Source: JAMXLO01 sp963719805 (GTDB lineage Bacteria; Pseudomonadota; Alphaproteobacteria; Acetobacterales; Acetobacteraceae). Taken from it: a DNA stretch of 64,000 bases. Each line of letters starts with the position of its first letter. Positions within the stretch are counted from its first letter, which is position 1. The stretch covers positions 434,001-498,000 of the forward strand of contig CAVRDF010000008.1 in NCBI GenBank assembly GCA_963719805.1. Direction: 5' to 3'. The position numbers and the translations under genes are program-made. The notes beneath the pieces were generated by a model, which saw only the letters and a list, made by a program, of their open reading frames with translations, was not told the DNA's origin and ran no database searches. Below are positions 19,291 through 28,536 of this stretch, piece by piece.

Positions 19291-20667
19291 CTACTCAGCG
19301 ACGACGGGGTTGTGCCAGCCCTCGGGCGGCGCAATAGCCTCGGCCTCCTTCGGTCCCCAACTCCCTGGCTCGTACGCATGGACCGGCGTGCCGGCCTTGA
19401 GGACCGGATCAACGATGCGCCAGGCTTCTTCAACATAGTCCTCGCGCGCGAACAGCGTCCGGTCACCAGACATCGCGTCGGTCAGCACTCGCTCATAAGC
19501 GTCCATTTCGGTCGGCCCCGCGTGCCGGCTTGCCATCATCTCGGTGGCTTGCCCGATGCCCTTTTCCTCCTCGTCCATCACCGTGAGCCCCATCGCCATT
19601 TCGTTCATCGGACTGATACGGAAGCGGAAGTAGTTGCGAGCAGGTTTGCACGATGGGAAAATGCGTGGCGGGCGCTTGAGCTGCACGATGACTTCGGTGC
19701 AGGTCACCGGCAGCGACTTCCCAGCGCGGATGAAGAACGGTACGCCCTGCCAGCGCCAGTTATCGATCTCCAGCCGCATGGCGGCGAACGTCTCGATCTT
19801 GGAATCCGGCGCGACGCCGGGCTCCTGCAGATAGCCACGGAACTGTCCCCGCGCCAGATGAGCGGCTTCAAGCGGAGGAATCGCCTTAAGCACCTTGACC
19901 TTTTCGTCGCGCATCGCCTCGCTGTCGGTACCCGCTGGCGGCTCCATCGCGAGATTCGCAAGCACCTGAAACAGATGGTTTTGCACCACGTCACGGATGG
20001 TACCGGTTTGGTCGTAGAACCCGCCGCGGCCTTGAATACCGAAGTTCTCGGCCATGGTGATCTGCACGCTTCTCACGTGATGACGATGCCAGAACGTCTC
20101 AAGAAACGTGTTGGCGAAGCGGAAGAACACCATATTGTGCACCGGCCGCTTTCCAAGATAGTGGTCGATGCGGAAGATGTGGTCTTCGTCGAATGTCCCC
20201 AGCAGGATCTTGTTGAGCGCCCGCGCGGATTCGAGATCGTGACCAAACGGCTTCTCCACCACCACGCGCGTGCCGGGCGCCGTGCAGCTGGAGGTCGCGA
20301 GCTGCTTTACCACGGCGCCAAACAGCATTGGCGGGATGGCGAGATAGTGCGCGGGACGCTGCGCGGTCCCAAGTGACTTGCGCAGCGCCTGGAAAGTCGC
20401 CGCATCCCCGTAGTCGCCGTCGACATAGCGCAGCAGCGACGCAAGCTTCGGCCACGCTTCTGGATCCACCTCGCTGTGCTTCTCCAGACTGTCCTGCGCA
20501 CGCGCCTTGAGCTGTTCCAGGTTCCAACCTGCCTTCGCGACTCCAATGACCGGAACGTTCAACGTTCCACGCTTCACCATCGCCTGCAGCGACGGGAAGA
20601 TCTTCTTGTAGGCGAGATCGCCGGTGGCGCCGAAAAAGACCAGCGCGTCCGAATGCGGTTCAGCCAT
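19291..20667 (-). CDS. zwf: Glucose-6-phosphate 1-dehydrogenase
   Basis: A 458-residue enzyme oxidising glucose 6-phosphate to 6-phosphogluconolactone. The dinucleotide site is 'FFGATGDLAYKKIFPSL' and the substrate/catalytic site is 'RIDHYLGKRPV', which contains the active-site His. 'VVVEKPFGHDLESA' and 'NWRWQGVPFFIRAGK' are also typical. ATG 20667 follows AAGGGAG. It lies 22 bp after gnd in the operon. No 6-phosphogluconolactonase gene is in this window, so the lactone step must be encoded elsewhere or be spontaneous. Confidence 0.97.
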   Translation of the reverse strand: MAEPHSDALVFFGATGDLAYKKIFPSLQAMVKRGTLNVPVIGVAKAGWNLEQLKARAQDSLEKHSEVDPEAWPKLASLLRYVDGDYGDAATFQALRKSLGTAQRPAHYLAIPPMLFGAVVKQLATSSCTAPGTRVVVEKPFGHDLESARALNKILLGTFDEDHIFRIDHYLGKRPVHNMVFFRFANTFLETFWHRHHVRSVQITMAENFGIQGRGGFYDQTGTIRDVVQNHLFQVLANLAMEPPAGTDSEAMRDEKVKVLKAIPPLEAAHLARGQFRGYLQEPGVAPDSKIETFAAMRLEIDNWRWQGVPFFIRAGKSLPVTCTEVIVQLKRPPRIFPSCKPARNYFRFRISPMNEMAMGLTVMDEEEKGIGQATEMMASRHAGPTEMDAYERVLTDAMSGDRTLFAREDYVEEAWRIVDPVLKAGTPVHAYEPGSWGPKEAEAIAPPEGWHNPVVAE

Positions 20668-20689
20668 GATGCTGCTCCCTTCGCGGCCG

Positions 20690-21707
20690 CTACGTCGCGG
20701 GCTTCTCGATATGACCGCCGAACTCATAGCGCATCGCAGACAGCAGCTTGTCCTGGAACTCGGCGTTGCCGCGGGAGCTAAAGCGCTCGTACAGCGCCGT
20801 GCTCGAGTACCGGCGTTGGCACGCCCTCGTCGATGCCTGCCTTGATGGTCCAGCGCCCCTCTCCGGAATCGGATACCCGGCCGGCAAACTTCGCCAGTTT
20901 CGGATCCTCCAGCAGCGCGCTAGCGGTCAGATCGAGCAGCCATGAGGCGACGACACTCCCGCGCCGCCATAACTCAGTGATGTCGGTGAGATTGAGATCA
21001 TATTGGTAATGCTCCGGATCCCGCAGCGGGGTCGTCTCGGCATCAGCCTTTTCCAACTGCTTGCCGACGTTGGCGCCGCGGAGCACGTTCAACCCTTCAG
21101 CGTACGCGGCCATGATGCCGTACTCGATGCCATTGTGCACCATCTTCACGAAATGGCCCGCGCCGTTCTGTCCGCAATGCAGGTAGCCTTGTTCCGCGGT
21201 ACCTTTCACCTTGTCTCGCCCCGATGTGCGATCGATGTTGCCGATACCTGGTGCCAGGCGGGCGAAGATCGGATCGAGGTGCTTCACCACTGCATCTTCG
21301 CCACCGATCATCATGCAGTAACCGCGTTCGAGTCCCCAGACGCCCCCGCTCGTTCCGACATCCACGTAATGGATTCCCTTGGGCGCGAGTTCCTTGGCGC
21401 GACGGATATCATCGACATAATAGGAATTGCCGCCGTCGATAAGGATATCACCCTTTTCCATATGCGGCAGGAGGTCGGCGATGCTCTTGTCCACGACCGC
21501 CGCAGGCACCATCAGCCACACAGCGCGTGGTTTCGTCAGCTTTGACACGAAGTCCGCCAGCGATGATGCGCCGGTTGCCTTCTCCTTTGCGAGTTCTTCG
21601 ACAGCCTTGGACGACATATCGAACACCACGCAATCATGGCCGCCTGCAATCAGCCGCCGCACCATATTGGCGCCCATCCGGCCTAGTCCGATCATTCCGA
21701 GCTGCAT
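20690..21707 (-). CDS. gnd: 6-phosphogluconate dehydrogenase (decarboxylating), frameshifted
   Basis: The short, YqeC/GndA-type enzyme (about 338 residues when repaired) turns 6-phosphogluconate into ribulose 5-phosphate. The N-terminal Rossmann motif is 'GLGRMGANMVRRL'; the substrate motif 'GAGHFVKMVHNGIEYG' includes the catalytic Lys. The frame from ATG 21707 reaches 'DEGVPTPVL' and then runs out of family at 20804. The adjacent frame continues exactly as expected with 'STALYERFSSRGNAEFQ' to a stop at 20690. One surplus base near 20804 explains this. The ATG has a GGGAG site that lies in the last codons of the ROK gene, only two bases upstream. Function of the product as sequenced is doubtful for lack of the last 40 residues. 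Confidence 0.9.
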
Positions 21708-21709
21708 AA

Positions 21710-22444
21710 CTAACTCCCTTTTTTCGTGATCCGCTTCGTCCGGTGGACAGGACTTGCGACAGCCGGCGATGCGGCAACTTTTCGCGGCTGCGGCTTCTCG
21801 TCTTCCCACAGACGGAAGCCACCGAGGAACGCATTGTCGTTATCGCCGAGGCGGCAATGGGGCGGTATCGTCTTCAGCAGTTTCGAATTGCCTCCACCCA
21901 AAACGACTTCGTCGGGCTCGAGCGCGGCGCTGAGACGTTCGATGACGTCCTCGACGTATTGGCGCCACTTCTTCTTGCCGACGCGCTTCAAACCAGCAAT
22001 CCCGACGTAAGTCTCGTAAGTGCCCTTGCGGTATGGAAGGTGGCCCAGTTCCATGGGTTCCACGATCCCATCGACAATGAACGTGGAACCAAGGCCGGTG
22101 CCCAGGCCAAGGAAAAGCATCTTGCCGTTTTGGTAGCTGCCCAGCGCCTGCATCGCCGCGTCGTTGAGCACGCGCACCGGGCGACCGAATGCACTGCCGA
22201 AGTCGAACCCGGCCCAACCAGTGCCGAGGTTGTGCGGCTCGGCAACGATCTTATTGTGCGACACCACCCCAGGATATCCGATCGATACGGCGTCATACTT
22301 CCAATCGCCTGCGAGCTCCTTCACGCCGGTCACCATCTGCGTCGGAGTGAGCGTTGGGCCGGACACAAACTCCCGCTTTTCCTTTTGACCGGTGGCGAGG
22401 ATCTTTACGTGTGTGCCGCCGACATCGACAACCAGGACATCCAT
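21710..22444 (-). CDS. ROK-family (polyphosphate) glucokinase-like protein
   Basis: A 244-residue sugar kinase of the ROK family. It has the N-terminal phosphate loop 'VDVGGTHVKILATG', 'VLNDAAMQALGSY' carrying the catalytic Asp, 'LGLGTGLGSTFIVDG' and 'ELGHLPYRKG'. The zinc-binding CxCGxxGC motif of many ROK kinases is absent, and the short size and motif order resemble polyphosphate glucokinases (PpgK). The C-terminus carries a Lys/Arg-rich tail. It lies between tal and gnd with gaps of three and two bases, so it is surely co-expressed. It most likely supplies glucose 6-phosphate to Zwf; the phosphate donor (ATP or polyphosphate) is not determined. Confidence 0.85.
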   Translation of the reverse strand: MDVLVVDVGGTHVKILATGQKEKREFVSGPTLTPTQMVTGVKELAGDWKYDAVSIGYPGVVSHNKIVAEPHNLGTGWAGFDFGSAFGRPVRVLNDAAMQALGSYQNGKMLFLGLGTGLGSTFIVDGIVEPMELGHLPYRKGTYETYVGIAGLKRVGKKKWRQYVEDVIERLSAALEPDEVVLGGGNSKLLKTIPPHCRLGDNDNAFLGGFRLWEDEKPQPRKVAASPAVASPVHRTKRITKKGS

Positions 22445-22447
22445 GGA

Positions 22448-23533
22448 CTAGCTCGCTTTCGCGAGCACGGCGCTCTTCGAGGCGATCACGCCCATGAGCT
22501 CGTCCCACGATTTCACGAACGACTTTGCACCCTCGTCTTGCAGGTTGGCGGCCAGCGCGTCGACATCGATGCCAGCCTTGGCATAGGCGGCGATGACCTC
22601 TTCGCAGTCGCCACCGGTGGCCGACATGATATCGCTGAGCTCAGTGTGCTGGCCAAGTGCTTTCAACGTGGGCTCTGGCATCGTGTTGACGGTGAACGGC
22701 GCGGCGAGTGCCTTGACGTAAAGGATCTCGTCAGCCTTCGGGTCCTTGGTGCCGGTGCTGGCCCACAACAGACGCTGTGGGCGCGCCCCGGCGTTGTAGG
22801 CGCGCTGCCAGCGCGGCGAGCCCAGCAACTTGCGCATCGCCACATAGGTCCGCTGCGCGATCGCGATGCCAAGGCGGTTCTTCAGCGCGGCCGGTACCTT
22901 GTCGGCGACGGCCACGTCCCAGCGGCTCACAAAGACCGATGCGACCGAGCCGACATTGGGATTGAGCCCGGCATCCAGGCGGCGTTCGATCCCGCGCAGG
23001 AACGCCTCGGCCGCAGCGACGTAGTGCTCGCGCGAAAACAACAGCGTCACGTTGATCGGTATGCCGGCAAAAATCGCTTCCTCGATCGCCGGCAGACCCT
23101 CTTTCGTGCCGGGTATCTTGATCAGGAGATTCGACCGCGCGCCTCTCGTATGCAGCTCTTTCGCCGCGGCGAGTGTGCTCTTTGTGTCGTGGGCGAGCAG
23201 TGGCGAGACCTCCAACGATACCCAGCCATCAACAGTGTTCGTTTGTTCGTGGATCGGCCGGAAGAGATCTGCGGCGCGCGTGAGATCTTCCAGTGCAAGG
23301 TCGAAAAACAACGCCTCTCCCGACTTGCCCTGCTTGAGCTTCTCGCGAATGGACGCATCGTAGGTGGAGCTGTGGGTAACGGCATGGTCGAAAATCGTCG
23401 GGTTCGACGTCAACCCGGTGACCGACAGCTCGGCGATGTATTGCTTAAGCGTTCCGCTGTCGAGCAGATCGCGCGTAATATTATCGAGCCAGATGCTCTG
23501 TCCGAGATTGTGGAGCAGTTCTGTTGCTTTCAT
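22448..23533 (-). CDS. tal: Transaldolase
   Basis: A 361-residue enzyme transferring three-carbon units in the non-oxidative pentose phosphate pathway. Family signatures are 'GLTSNPTIFDHAV', the Schiff-base lysine in 'NLLIKIPGTKEGL', 'GIPINVTLLFSREHY' and 'VASVFVSRWDVAV'. The length fits the TalB/TalA-like subgroup often found beside gnd and zwf. It is not a Tal-Pgi fusion, since the protein ends after 'VIASKSAVLAKAS'. It is the first gene of the five-gene minus-strand operon, so the operon promoter should lie in the long gap to its right. Confidence 0.96.
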   Translation of the reverse strand: MKATELLHNLGQSIWLDNITRDLLDSGTLKQYIAELSVTGLTSNPTIFDHAVTHSSTYDASIREKLKQGKSGEALFFDLALEDLTRAADLFRPIHEQTNTVDGWVSLEVSPLLAHDTKSTLAAAKELHTRGARSNLLIKIPGTKEGLPAIEEAIFAGIPINVTLLFSREHYVAAAEAFLRGIERRLDAGLNPNVGSVASVFVSRWDVAVADKVPAALKNRLGIAIAQRTYVAMRKLLGSPRWQRAYNAGARPQRLLWASTGTKDPKADEILYVKALAAPFTVNTMPEPTLKALGQHTELSDIMSATGGDCEEVIAAYAKAGIDVDALAANLQDEGAKSFVKSWDELMGVIASKSAVLAKAS

Positions 23534-24406
23534 CGTGTCACTCCATCATTGGGCGGTGAGCTGTACGCGAGCGGACCAGGCCGGCGATCCGTGATCCCAG
23601 CGCGTGCCGTACCTGATGCAGTGGCTGCATCTGTTATGGCCGTCAAGCGGAAGCCGCAGCGATTTGCGGCACGCAGCTCCTTCCCTCTCGGCCAACATGG
23701 TTTCCTGATCCCCACTGTCTCCCACGAGCCATTCCACTCATTCACTCGCGTTTATCGGTATTTATTGGCGTACTGAGGCTTGCACCCTGAGCGCTCATGA
23801 GCCCTTCCATACTGATACATTGTGCTCGGGCATGCCTCTCGCCGCGACATGCCTGACGCGCTCGGATGTCAGCATGCCATTATCAGCCTTGTCAAAGTTG
23901 CTATGCGTACCAGTCTTGACTAGGTTAGTGACGCCTATACTTTGGTATACCGAATTGCAATAGAAAGACTGCAACCGCCAGCCCGCCGGCCTAGCGACAC
24001 CAAAGCTTCATAGGCGTTGGTCGCCACGTTGCTCCAATAGAATTGCCGTCCATTGCAAGTTGTCTGACCCGGCGCCTGCCCAGCCTGGCTCACCGGCCGA
24101 AGGGCATGCCGTCCGTAATCTCGGCATTGGGACAGGTCTTGGCACGCGTGCCGCGTCTTTGGACAAAACCGGCGTCGCCGCCAATATTGCCGCCGCCGAA
24201 GAGCTGCCAAGTGCTGGCGAGCCATATTTCCGGGAAACGGGACGCCTCGCATGACGACTCCGCCCAGCCATTCAGCCAGTGCCTTGTTACCGGATCGCGG
24301 CAATTCTATTTCTCTGCCAGCCGGAGTTCCGGACCAGCTGACAGATGAAGGCAGCGGTCCGGAGCTAAACCGTCGTCAACGATCAACGCCAGGAGAGGCC
24401 GCGATA
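23534..24406. other. Long gene-free stretch, 873 bp, with a possible promoter
   Basis: This is the largest gap of the window, between the divergent tal operon and the HtrA gene. No frame in it has a convincing product or ribosome site. A sigma70-like pair TTGACT (23916-23921) and TACTTT (23938-23943) with 16-base spacing reads rightward. It overlaps a small inverted repeat TATAC-TTTG-GTATA at 23936-23949. As it lies about 460 bp before the HtrA start, it could drive a long leader or a small RNA. This is speculative. Confidence 0.3.
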
Positions 24407-25831
24407 ATGGCTAACCGACCCACAATCCGCCGTGCCGTGCGCGACGTCGCGGTGGCACTGGCGATCATGTTCACGCTGTCCAGCCCTTCGGCGCGCGCCG
24501 AGGATCTCGTAGCCAACCGGTCCGCTCTGATCCAGAGCCTGCTGCCGACCGTGGTCAATATCACCGCCCACAGAGAGGTTGCCCGACCCACCGGCTCGCA
24601 ACAGGCCGCCGCTTCGAGCGTCTCCGAGGATACCAAGAACTATTACGGATCGGGATTTGTCATCGATCCATCGGGCCTCATCGTGACCAACTACCACGTT
24701 GTCGAAGACTCGTTCGAGATCATGGTGACCTTCACCGACGGCATGGTTCTTCCAGGGACAGTGCTCCATGCGTCCCGGCTTGCTGACCTGGCCTTGGTGC
24801 AGGTCAAGGCCGACCATCCGCTCACCCCGGCGCAATGGGGCGACAGCAATACCCTCAGCGTCGGCGACCAGGTCTTTGCCATCGGCAACCCTCTTGGTCT
24901 CGGACTGTCCGTTTCGGCCGGAATCGTCAGTGCGCTCAATCGCGATGGGCGGGATTCCCCATACAGCCACTACATCCAGACGGATGCGGCGCTCAACCAC
25001 GGTAACTCGGGCGGACCATTGTTCGACACGAAGGGGCGCGTCGTTGGTGTCGACACGGCTCTGATCTCGCCCACCGAAGCTTCGGCGGGATTGGGACTGG
25101 CAATCCCCTCCGATGCGGCGCAGTTCGTGATTGGGCGTCTGATGCAATACGGCTGGGTTCGGCCTGGCTGGATCGGTATCAAGATCCAGCAGGTCACGCC
25201 GGAGATGGCGCGTGCCATGGGCATGCAGCACCCGCAGGGTTCGGTGGTTTCCTGGGTCACCCCAGGCGGACCCGCTGAGCGCGCAGGCATCGCGGTCGGC
25301 GACGTGGTCCTGAAGTATGGTGATGCTGCGCCGCGCGACGAACGAGCCTTATTGCGAGAAATCGTCATGACGCAGGTGGGTGACGCGGTGGATGTCGTCG
25401 TCCGGCGCGACAACAACCAGGTGACCATCCCGGTTACCGTCGCAGAGTGGCCGCGCAGCAAGTGGGAGGAACGGGATGCCCCGTCGCCCGCTGAACGCCC
25501 AGTCAGCAAGATTCCAGCCAACCTCGGCCTGTCGCTTGCTGCCATACCTGCAGCCAAGCGAGCCACTCTTGGGTTGGCGGATGTGCAAGGCGGCGTGTTG
25601 GTCTCCGGCGTGGTGCCTGGTTCAGATGCCGCGCGCCGTGGCATTGCGGACGGCGATATCATCCTGCGTGTGCACGGGACGCCCATGGCTTCGCCGGACG
25701 ACGTATGGAAAGCGATCAATGCCGAGCGTGCCGAGAAGCGCGAACTGACCATGATGCTGGTCCTGCAGAAGAACCCTAAAGTGCCGGGTGCCGAATGGGT
25801 TGTTTTACGTCTGCCGGGCACAACCAGCTGA
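24407..25831 (+). CDS. HtrA/DegP-type periplasmic serine protease with two PDZ domains
   Basis: A 474-residue exported protease and likely chaperone for misfolded envelope proteins. A signal peptide ends near 'SSPSARA'. The trypsin-like domain has a complete triad: His97 in 'TNYHVVED', Asp127 in 'LADLALVQV' and Ser201 in 'GNSGGPLF'. PDZ1 starts about residue 245 ('WIGIKIQQVTPEMA'), and PDZ2 lies near 360-460 ('GGVLVSGVVPGSDAARRGI'). ATG 24407 is chosen for its AGGAGAGG ribosome site; an upstream ATG lacks one and adds a non-signal sequence. The stop is five bases before the mechanosensitive channel gene, implying an envelope-stress pair. Confidence 0.92.
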   Translation: MANRPTIRRAVRDVAVALAIMFTLSSPSARAEDLVANRSALIQSLLPTVVNITAHREVARPTGSQQAAASSVSEDTKNYYGSGFVIDPSGLIVTNYHVVEDSFEIMVTFTDGMVLPGTVLHASRLADLALVQVKADHPLTPAQWGDSNTLSVGDQVFAIGNPLGLGLSVSAGIVSALNRDGRDSPYSHYIQTDAALNHGNSGGPLFDTKGRVVGVDTALISPTEASAGLGLAIPSDAAQFVIGRLMQYGWVRPGWIGIKIQQVTPEMARAMGMQHPQGSVVSWVTPGGPAERAGIAVGDVVLKYGDAAPRDERALLREIVMTQVGDAVDVVVRRDNNQVTIPVTVAEWPRSKWEERDAPSPAERPVSKIPANLGLSLAAIPAAKRATLGLADVQGGVLVSGVVPGSDAARRGIADGDIILRVHGTPMASPDDVWKAINAERAEKRELTMMLVLQKNPKVPGAEWVVLRLPGTTS

Positions 25832-25836
25832 GCGAC

Positions 25837-27945
25837 ATGCGCCTGATGATGTTCCGCCTGCTGTCGTTGGCGTTATTGCTGCTCGCAGCGGGGTCAGTGC
25901 AAGCGGCACCGGCTATGTCTCCGGCCGACGTGCCGGAGCAAGTGGCGCACTTGCGCGAACTCCTCGCGTCCGAACAGGGCGCAGCCATCCTGGATCTGCT
26001 CGGCGATCCTCGGGTACGTCAGGCGATCACGCAGAATGCCGATGGCACGACGCCGGTGAACCCGTCCTCCACGACGGCCGGCCAGATGATGGACGACGTG
26101 CTGGGCGGCCTGCGCACCAGACTGTGGAACATCCTGGCGGAGTTGACTCAGATCCCAGACCAGTTGGTTCAGGTCCTGGACGAGGCAGGCGATCGGCTAC
26201 CGACACGGGCACGGGTCCGCCTCATCGGTGCAGTGATCACCTTCCTGGTCGGCGGTATCGTTGCGCAATACCTGTTTTACCGTCTCGCGCGGCCATGGCG
26301 CATGCACTTCGTCGTGGCACCTCTCGACACCGCGCGGGAGCGCGCAAGGGTGGTCAGTGAGCGCCTGCTGTTCGGCACGCTTGTCGTCGCCGCGTTCGCG
26401 GCAGGCAGCATGGGTGCTTTTCTGCTGTTCGCCTGGCCGCCGCTGACCGGGCCGATCGTCCTCGGCTATCTGCTGGCATTCGTGCTGATCCGGCTCAGTT
26501 TGACAGCAACTCGGTTCTTTCTCGCTCCAGGGGCAGACAGGTTGCGTCTGGTGCCGGTCAGCACGCCTGTGGCCTGGTTCTGGCATCGTTGGATGGCCCG
26601 TCTGGTCGGCATTGCCACTATTGGCTGGCAGACCATCGTCACGTTGCGCATGCTCGGGATGCCACAAGCCGGCACCGAGGTGTTGGTTCAGCTGCTGTCG
26701 CTGGCACTCACCTGTCTTGGCATTGCCATCGTCTGGTCGATGCCGCGAGCTACGAGCGCCGCGGCACTCCCGACACGAGGTCCGGTGCTGCGCGTGTTAG
26801 TGGCGCTCGGGCTGCTGCTCGACTGGCTGCTGTTCCTGATGGGCGCGTCCGCCCTGGGCTGGACACTGCTGATCCTTGCGGCGGCGCCAATCGCGACCTT
26901 CGTGCTCGGCCGGTCGATCTGCACCGTGCTGCATGGCCAGGTACCGGCACCGGATGTTCAGCAGTCGGCCTATCGGGCGATGGGCGAGCGTTTCATCCAG
27001 GCGTTTGTCGTGCTGGTTGCCACCGCGATCCTGGTGCAGGTATGGCACATCGACATGACGGCGATGTCCGCCATGGACACGCCAATGACACGCATCGCGC
27101 GCGGCCTGCTCGAGGCGCTGGTGATCCTGGTGATCGCCGATCTGCTGTGGCAGGTGGTACGCCTGATGATCGATAGGCGGTTGGCCGGGGCGGATTCGCC
27201 GCTCGACGATCTGTCCGATGACGAACAGCGCCGGCGTGCCCGCATGTATACACTACTGCCGGTGCTGCGTAATTTCGCGCTGTTCATCGTGCTGGTGATG
27301 GCCTCATTGAGCGCCTTGGCCGCGATGGGGTTGCAGATCGGGCCGCTGCTGGCGGGCGCCGGCGTTGTCGGCATCGCCGTCGGATTTGGCGCACAGACAC
27401 TCGTGCGCGACATCCTCTCCGGCATTTTTTTCCTGCTCGACGATGCGTTCCGCGTCGGCGAATACATCGAGAGCGGCGGCATTGTTGGCACAGTGGAGAG
27501 CTTTTCGCTGCGCTCGGTTAAGCTGCGGCACCTGAACGGCCAATTGCACACCGTGTCGTTCGGCGATCTGAAGGCGATCACCAACTTCTCCCGTGATTGG
27601 GTGGTCGAGACAATCCATCTCATCGTGACCTACGAAACCGATCTGGAACTGCTGGAGGACGTGGTCGCGTCGGTCAGCGCCGAACTGGTGGAAGATCCCG
27701 TGATGGGACCGGAGATGATCGAACCCCTGCGATCGCTCGGCGTGCTGTCGATGGTCGATATCGGGATGCAGATTGGCCTGATGTTCAAGACACGCCCCGG
27801 CCGGCAATATGCTGTCCGCAGGGCCGTGTTCAGCCGCATCAAGCTCGCCTTTGCCGCACGTGGTATTCGGATCGCATCAACGCTGGCGCCGCCGCCGCCA
27901 CCACCGGATGCACCGCACGCTGCCTTTCCCCAACTGGTCAAGTGA
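25837..27945 (+). CDS. Large MscS-family mechanosensitive channel
   Basis: A 702-residue channel that relieves turgor on hypo-osmotic shock. A signal peptide ends near 'VQAAPA', followed by a periplasmic helix region (about 30-125) and roughly ten membrane segments. The MscS core is near residues 490-640, with the pore helix 'GPLLAGAGVVGIAVGFGAQ', 'LVRDILSGIFFLLDDAFRVG' and the beta domain 'GTVESFSLRSVKLRHLNG'. It ends in a Pro stretch 'PPPPPPDAP'. Its size matches the YbdG/MscK-like long paralogues rather than E. coli MscS (286 residues). It begins 5 bases after the HtrA stop. Confidence 0.92.
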   Translation: MRLMMFRLLSLALLLLAAGSVQAAPAMSPADVPEQVAHLRELLASEQGAAILDLLGDPRVRQAITQNADGTTPVNPSSTTAGQMMDDVLGGLRTRLWNILAELTQIPDQLVQVLDEAGDRLPTRARVRLIGAVITFLVGGIVAQYLFYRLARPWRMHFVVAPLDTARERARVVSERLLFGTLVVAAFAAGSMGAFLLFAWPPLTGPIVLGYLLAFVLIRLSLTATRFFLAPGADRLRLVPVSTPVAWFWHRWMARLVGIATIGWQTIVTLRMLGMPQAGTEVLVQLLSLALTCLGIAIVWSMPRATSAAALPTRGPVLRVLVALGLLLDWLLFLMGASALGWTLLILAAAPIATFVLGRSICTVLHGQVPAPDVQQSAYRAMGERFIQAFVVLVATAILVQVWHIDMTAMSAMDTPMTRIARGLLEALVILVIADLLWQVVRLMIDRRLAGADSPLDDLSDDEQRRRARMYTLLPVLRNFALFIVLVMASLSALAAMGLQIGPLLAGAGVVGIAVGFGAQTLVRDILSGIFFLLDDAFRVGEYIESGGIVGTVESFSLRSVKLRHLNGQLHTVSFGDLKAITNFSRDWVVETIHLIVTYETDLELLEDVVASVSAELVEDPVMGPEMIEPLRSLGVLSMVDIGMQIGLMFKTRPGRQYAVRRAVFSRIKLAFAARGIRIASTLAPPPPPPDAPHAAFPQLVK

Positions 27946-28259
27946 ACTGGAAGCCGGCGCTGGCCGTTGGGTTTGCTTGTAAATCGCTTGGGCACCGCGG
28001 CTTGGTGTTTGGTGCGCGCCGTCGTTCCTTGATCCTTTGATCGCCTGCGGTGCTACGCGGCGAGGATGTTGAGACTGCGCTTTAGGTCGTAGTGGTGGCG
28101 GTGAAACGGACGATGTCGCCGGCGCCATGTTGCGCGTAATGCCGATGTCGTTCTCATGCGCCGCTAACTTGCGACACGCATGAGCGAAGGTTTTATTACT
28201 GGCGCCGTCAGGTAGCTCGCGAGTGACGACGTGATCCTCGTGAACGTCTCAGTCCGCCG
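27946..28259. other. Gene-free stretch, 314 bp
   Basis: Between the channel gene and a convergent small gene. A short minus-strand frame ending in 'HHYDLKRSLNILAA' looks like the tail of some protein, but I could not place it in any family, and no start or ribosome site goes with it. No terminator with a T-run was found. Confidence 0.35.
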
Positions 28260-28535
28260 TCAGAGCCACGAGTTAGCAACCAGAAGATCCACGTGCCGCT
28301 GCCTGAGATCGGCGAGGGCAAGCATGCAGTCCCTGAACTGCGAGGTGGTGTCGGGAAATCCAAACTTTCGGCATAGCGCACCGTCCTCGCGATCGATTTG
28401 CTGGAGAATCGCCTCTTCTCCGTAAGGACGCATACCGGATGCACGGATTGCGACCCCGAGAGCCACCACTACAGCAACCACCAGGAAGATCGCCACGAAT
28501 CCATAATTGAGCCGTGGGACGGCGACAGCACGCAT
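28260..28535 (-). CDS. Small single-pass membrane protein
   Basis: A 91-residue protein. An N-terminal membrane helix 'GFVAIFLVVAVVVALGVAI' is followed by a 55-residue polar domain with two Cys ('ALCRKFGF' and 'FRDCMLAL') that could pair if periplasmic. A GGAG ribosome site stands 7 bases before ATG 28535. The gene starts one base after the stop of the next small gene upstream, so the two form a tight pair. No family was recognised. Confidence 0.65.
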   Translation of the reverse strand: MRAVAVPRLNYGFVAIFLVVAVVVALGVAIRASGMRPYGEEAILQQIDREDGALCRKFGFPDTTSQFRDCMLALADLRQRHVDLLVANSWL

Positions 28536-28536
28536 G

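Noticed and set aside
17661..20376. Two long plus-strand frames (379 and 354 codons) opposite tkt and zwf
   Set aside because: Shadows of conserved genes with no motif or start signal.
21743..23776. A very long plus-strand open frame (677 codons) opposite the ROK kinase and tal genes
   Set aside because: It is antisense to two well-conserved enzymes, has no recognisable domain or ribosome site, and its length is a usual by-product of high-GC codon bias.
23935..24303. Minus-strand 122-codon frame in the long gap
   Set aside because: Cys/Arg/Gln-rich, no ribosome site, and a competing overlapping frame of similar quality.
28020..28135. Possible transposase or other gene tail ending 'HHYDLKRSLNILAA'
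   Set aside because: I could not connect it to a family; no terminal repeats or target duplication flank it.
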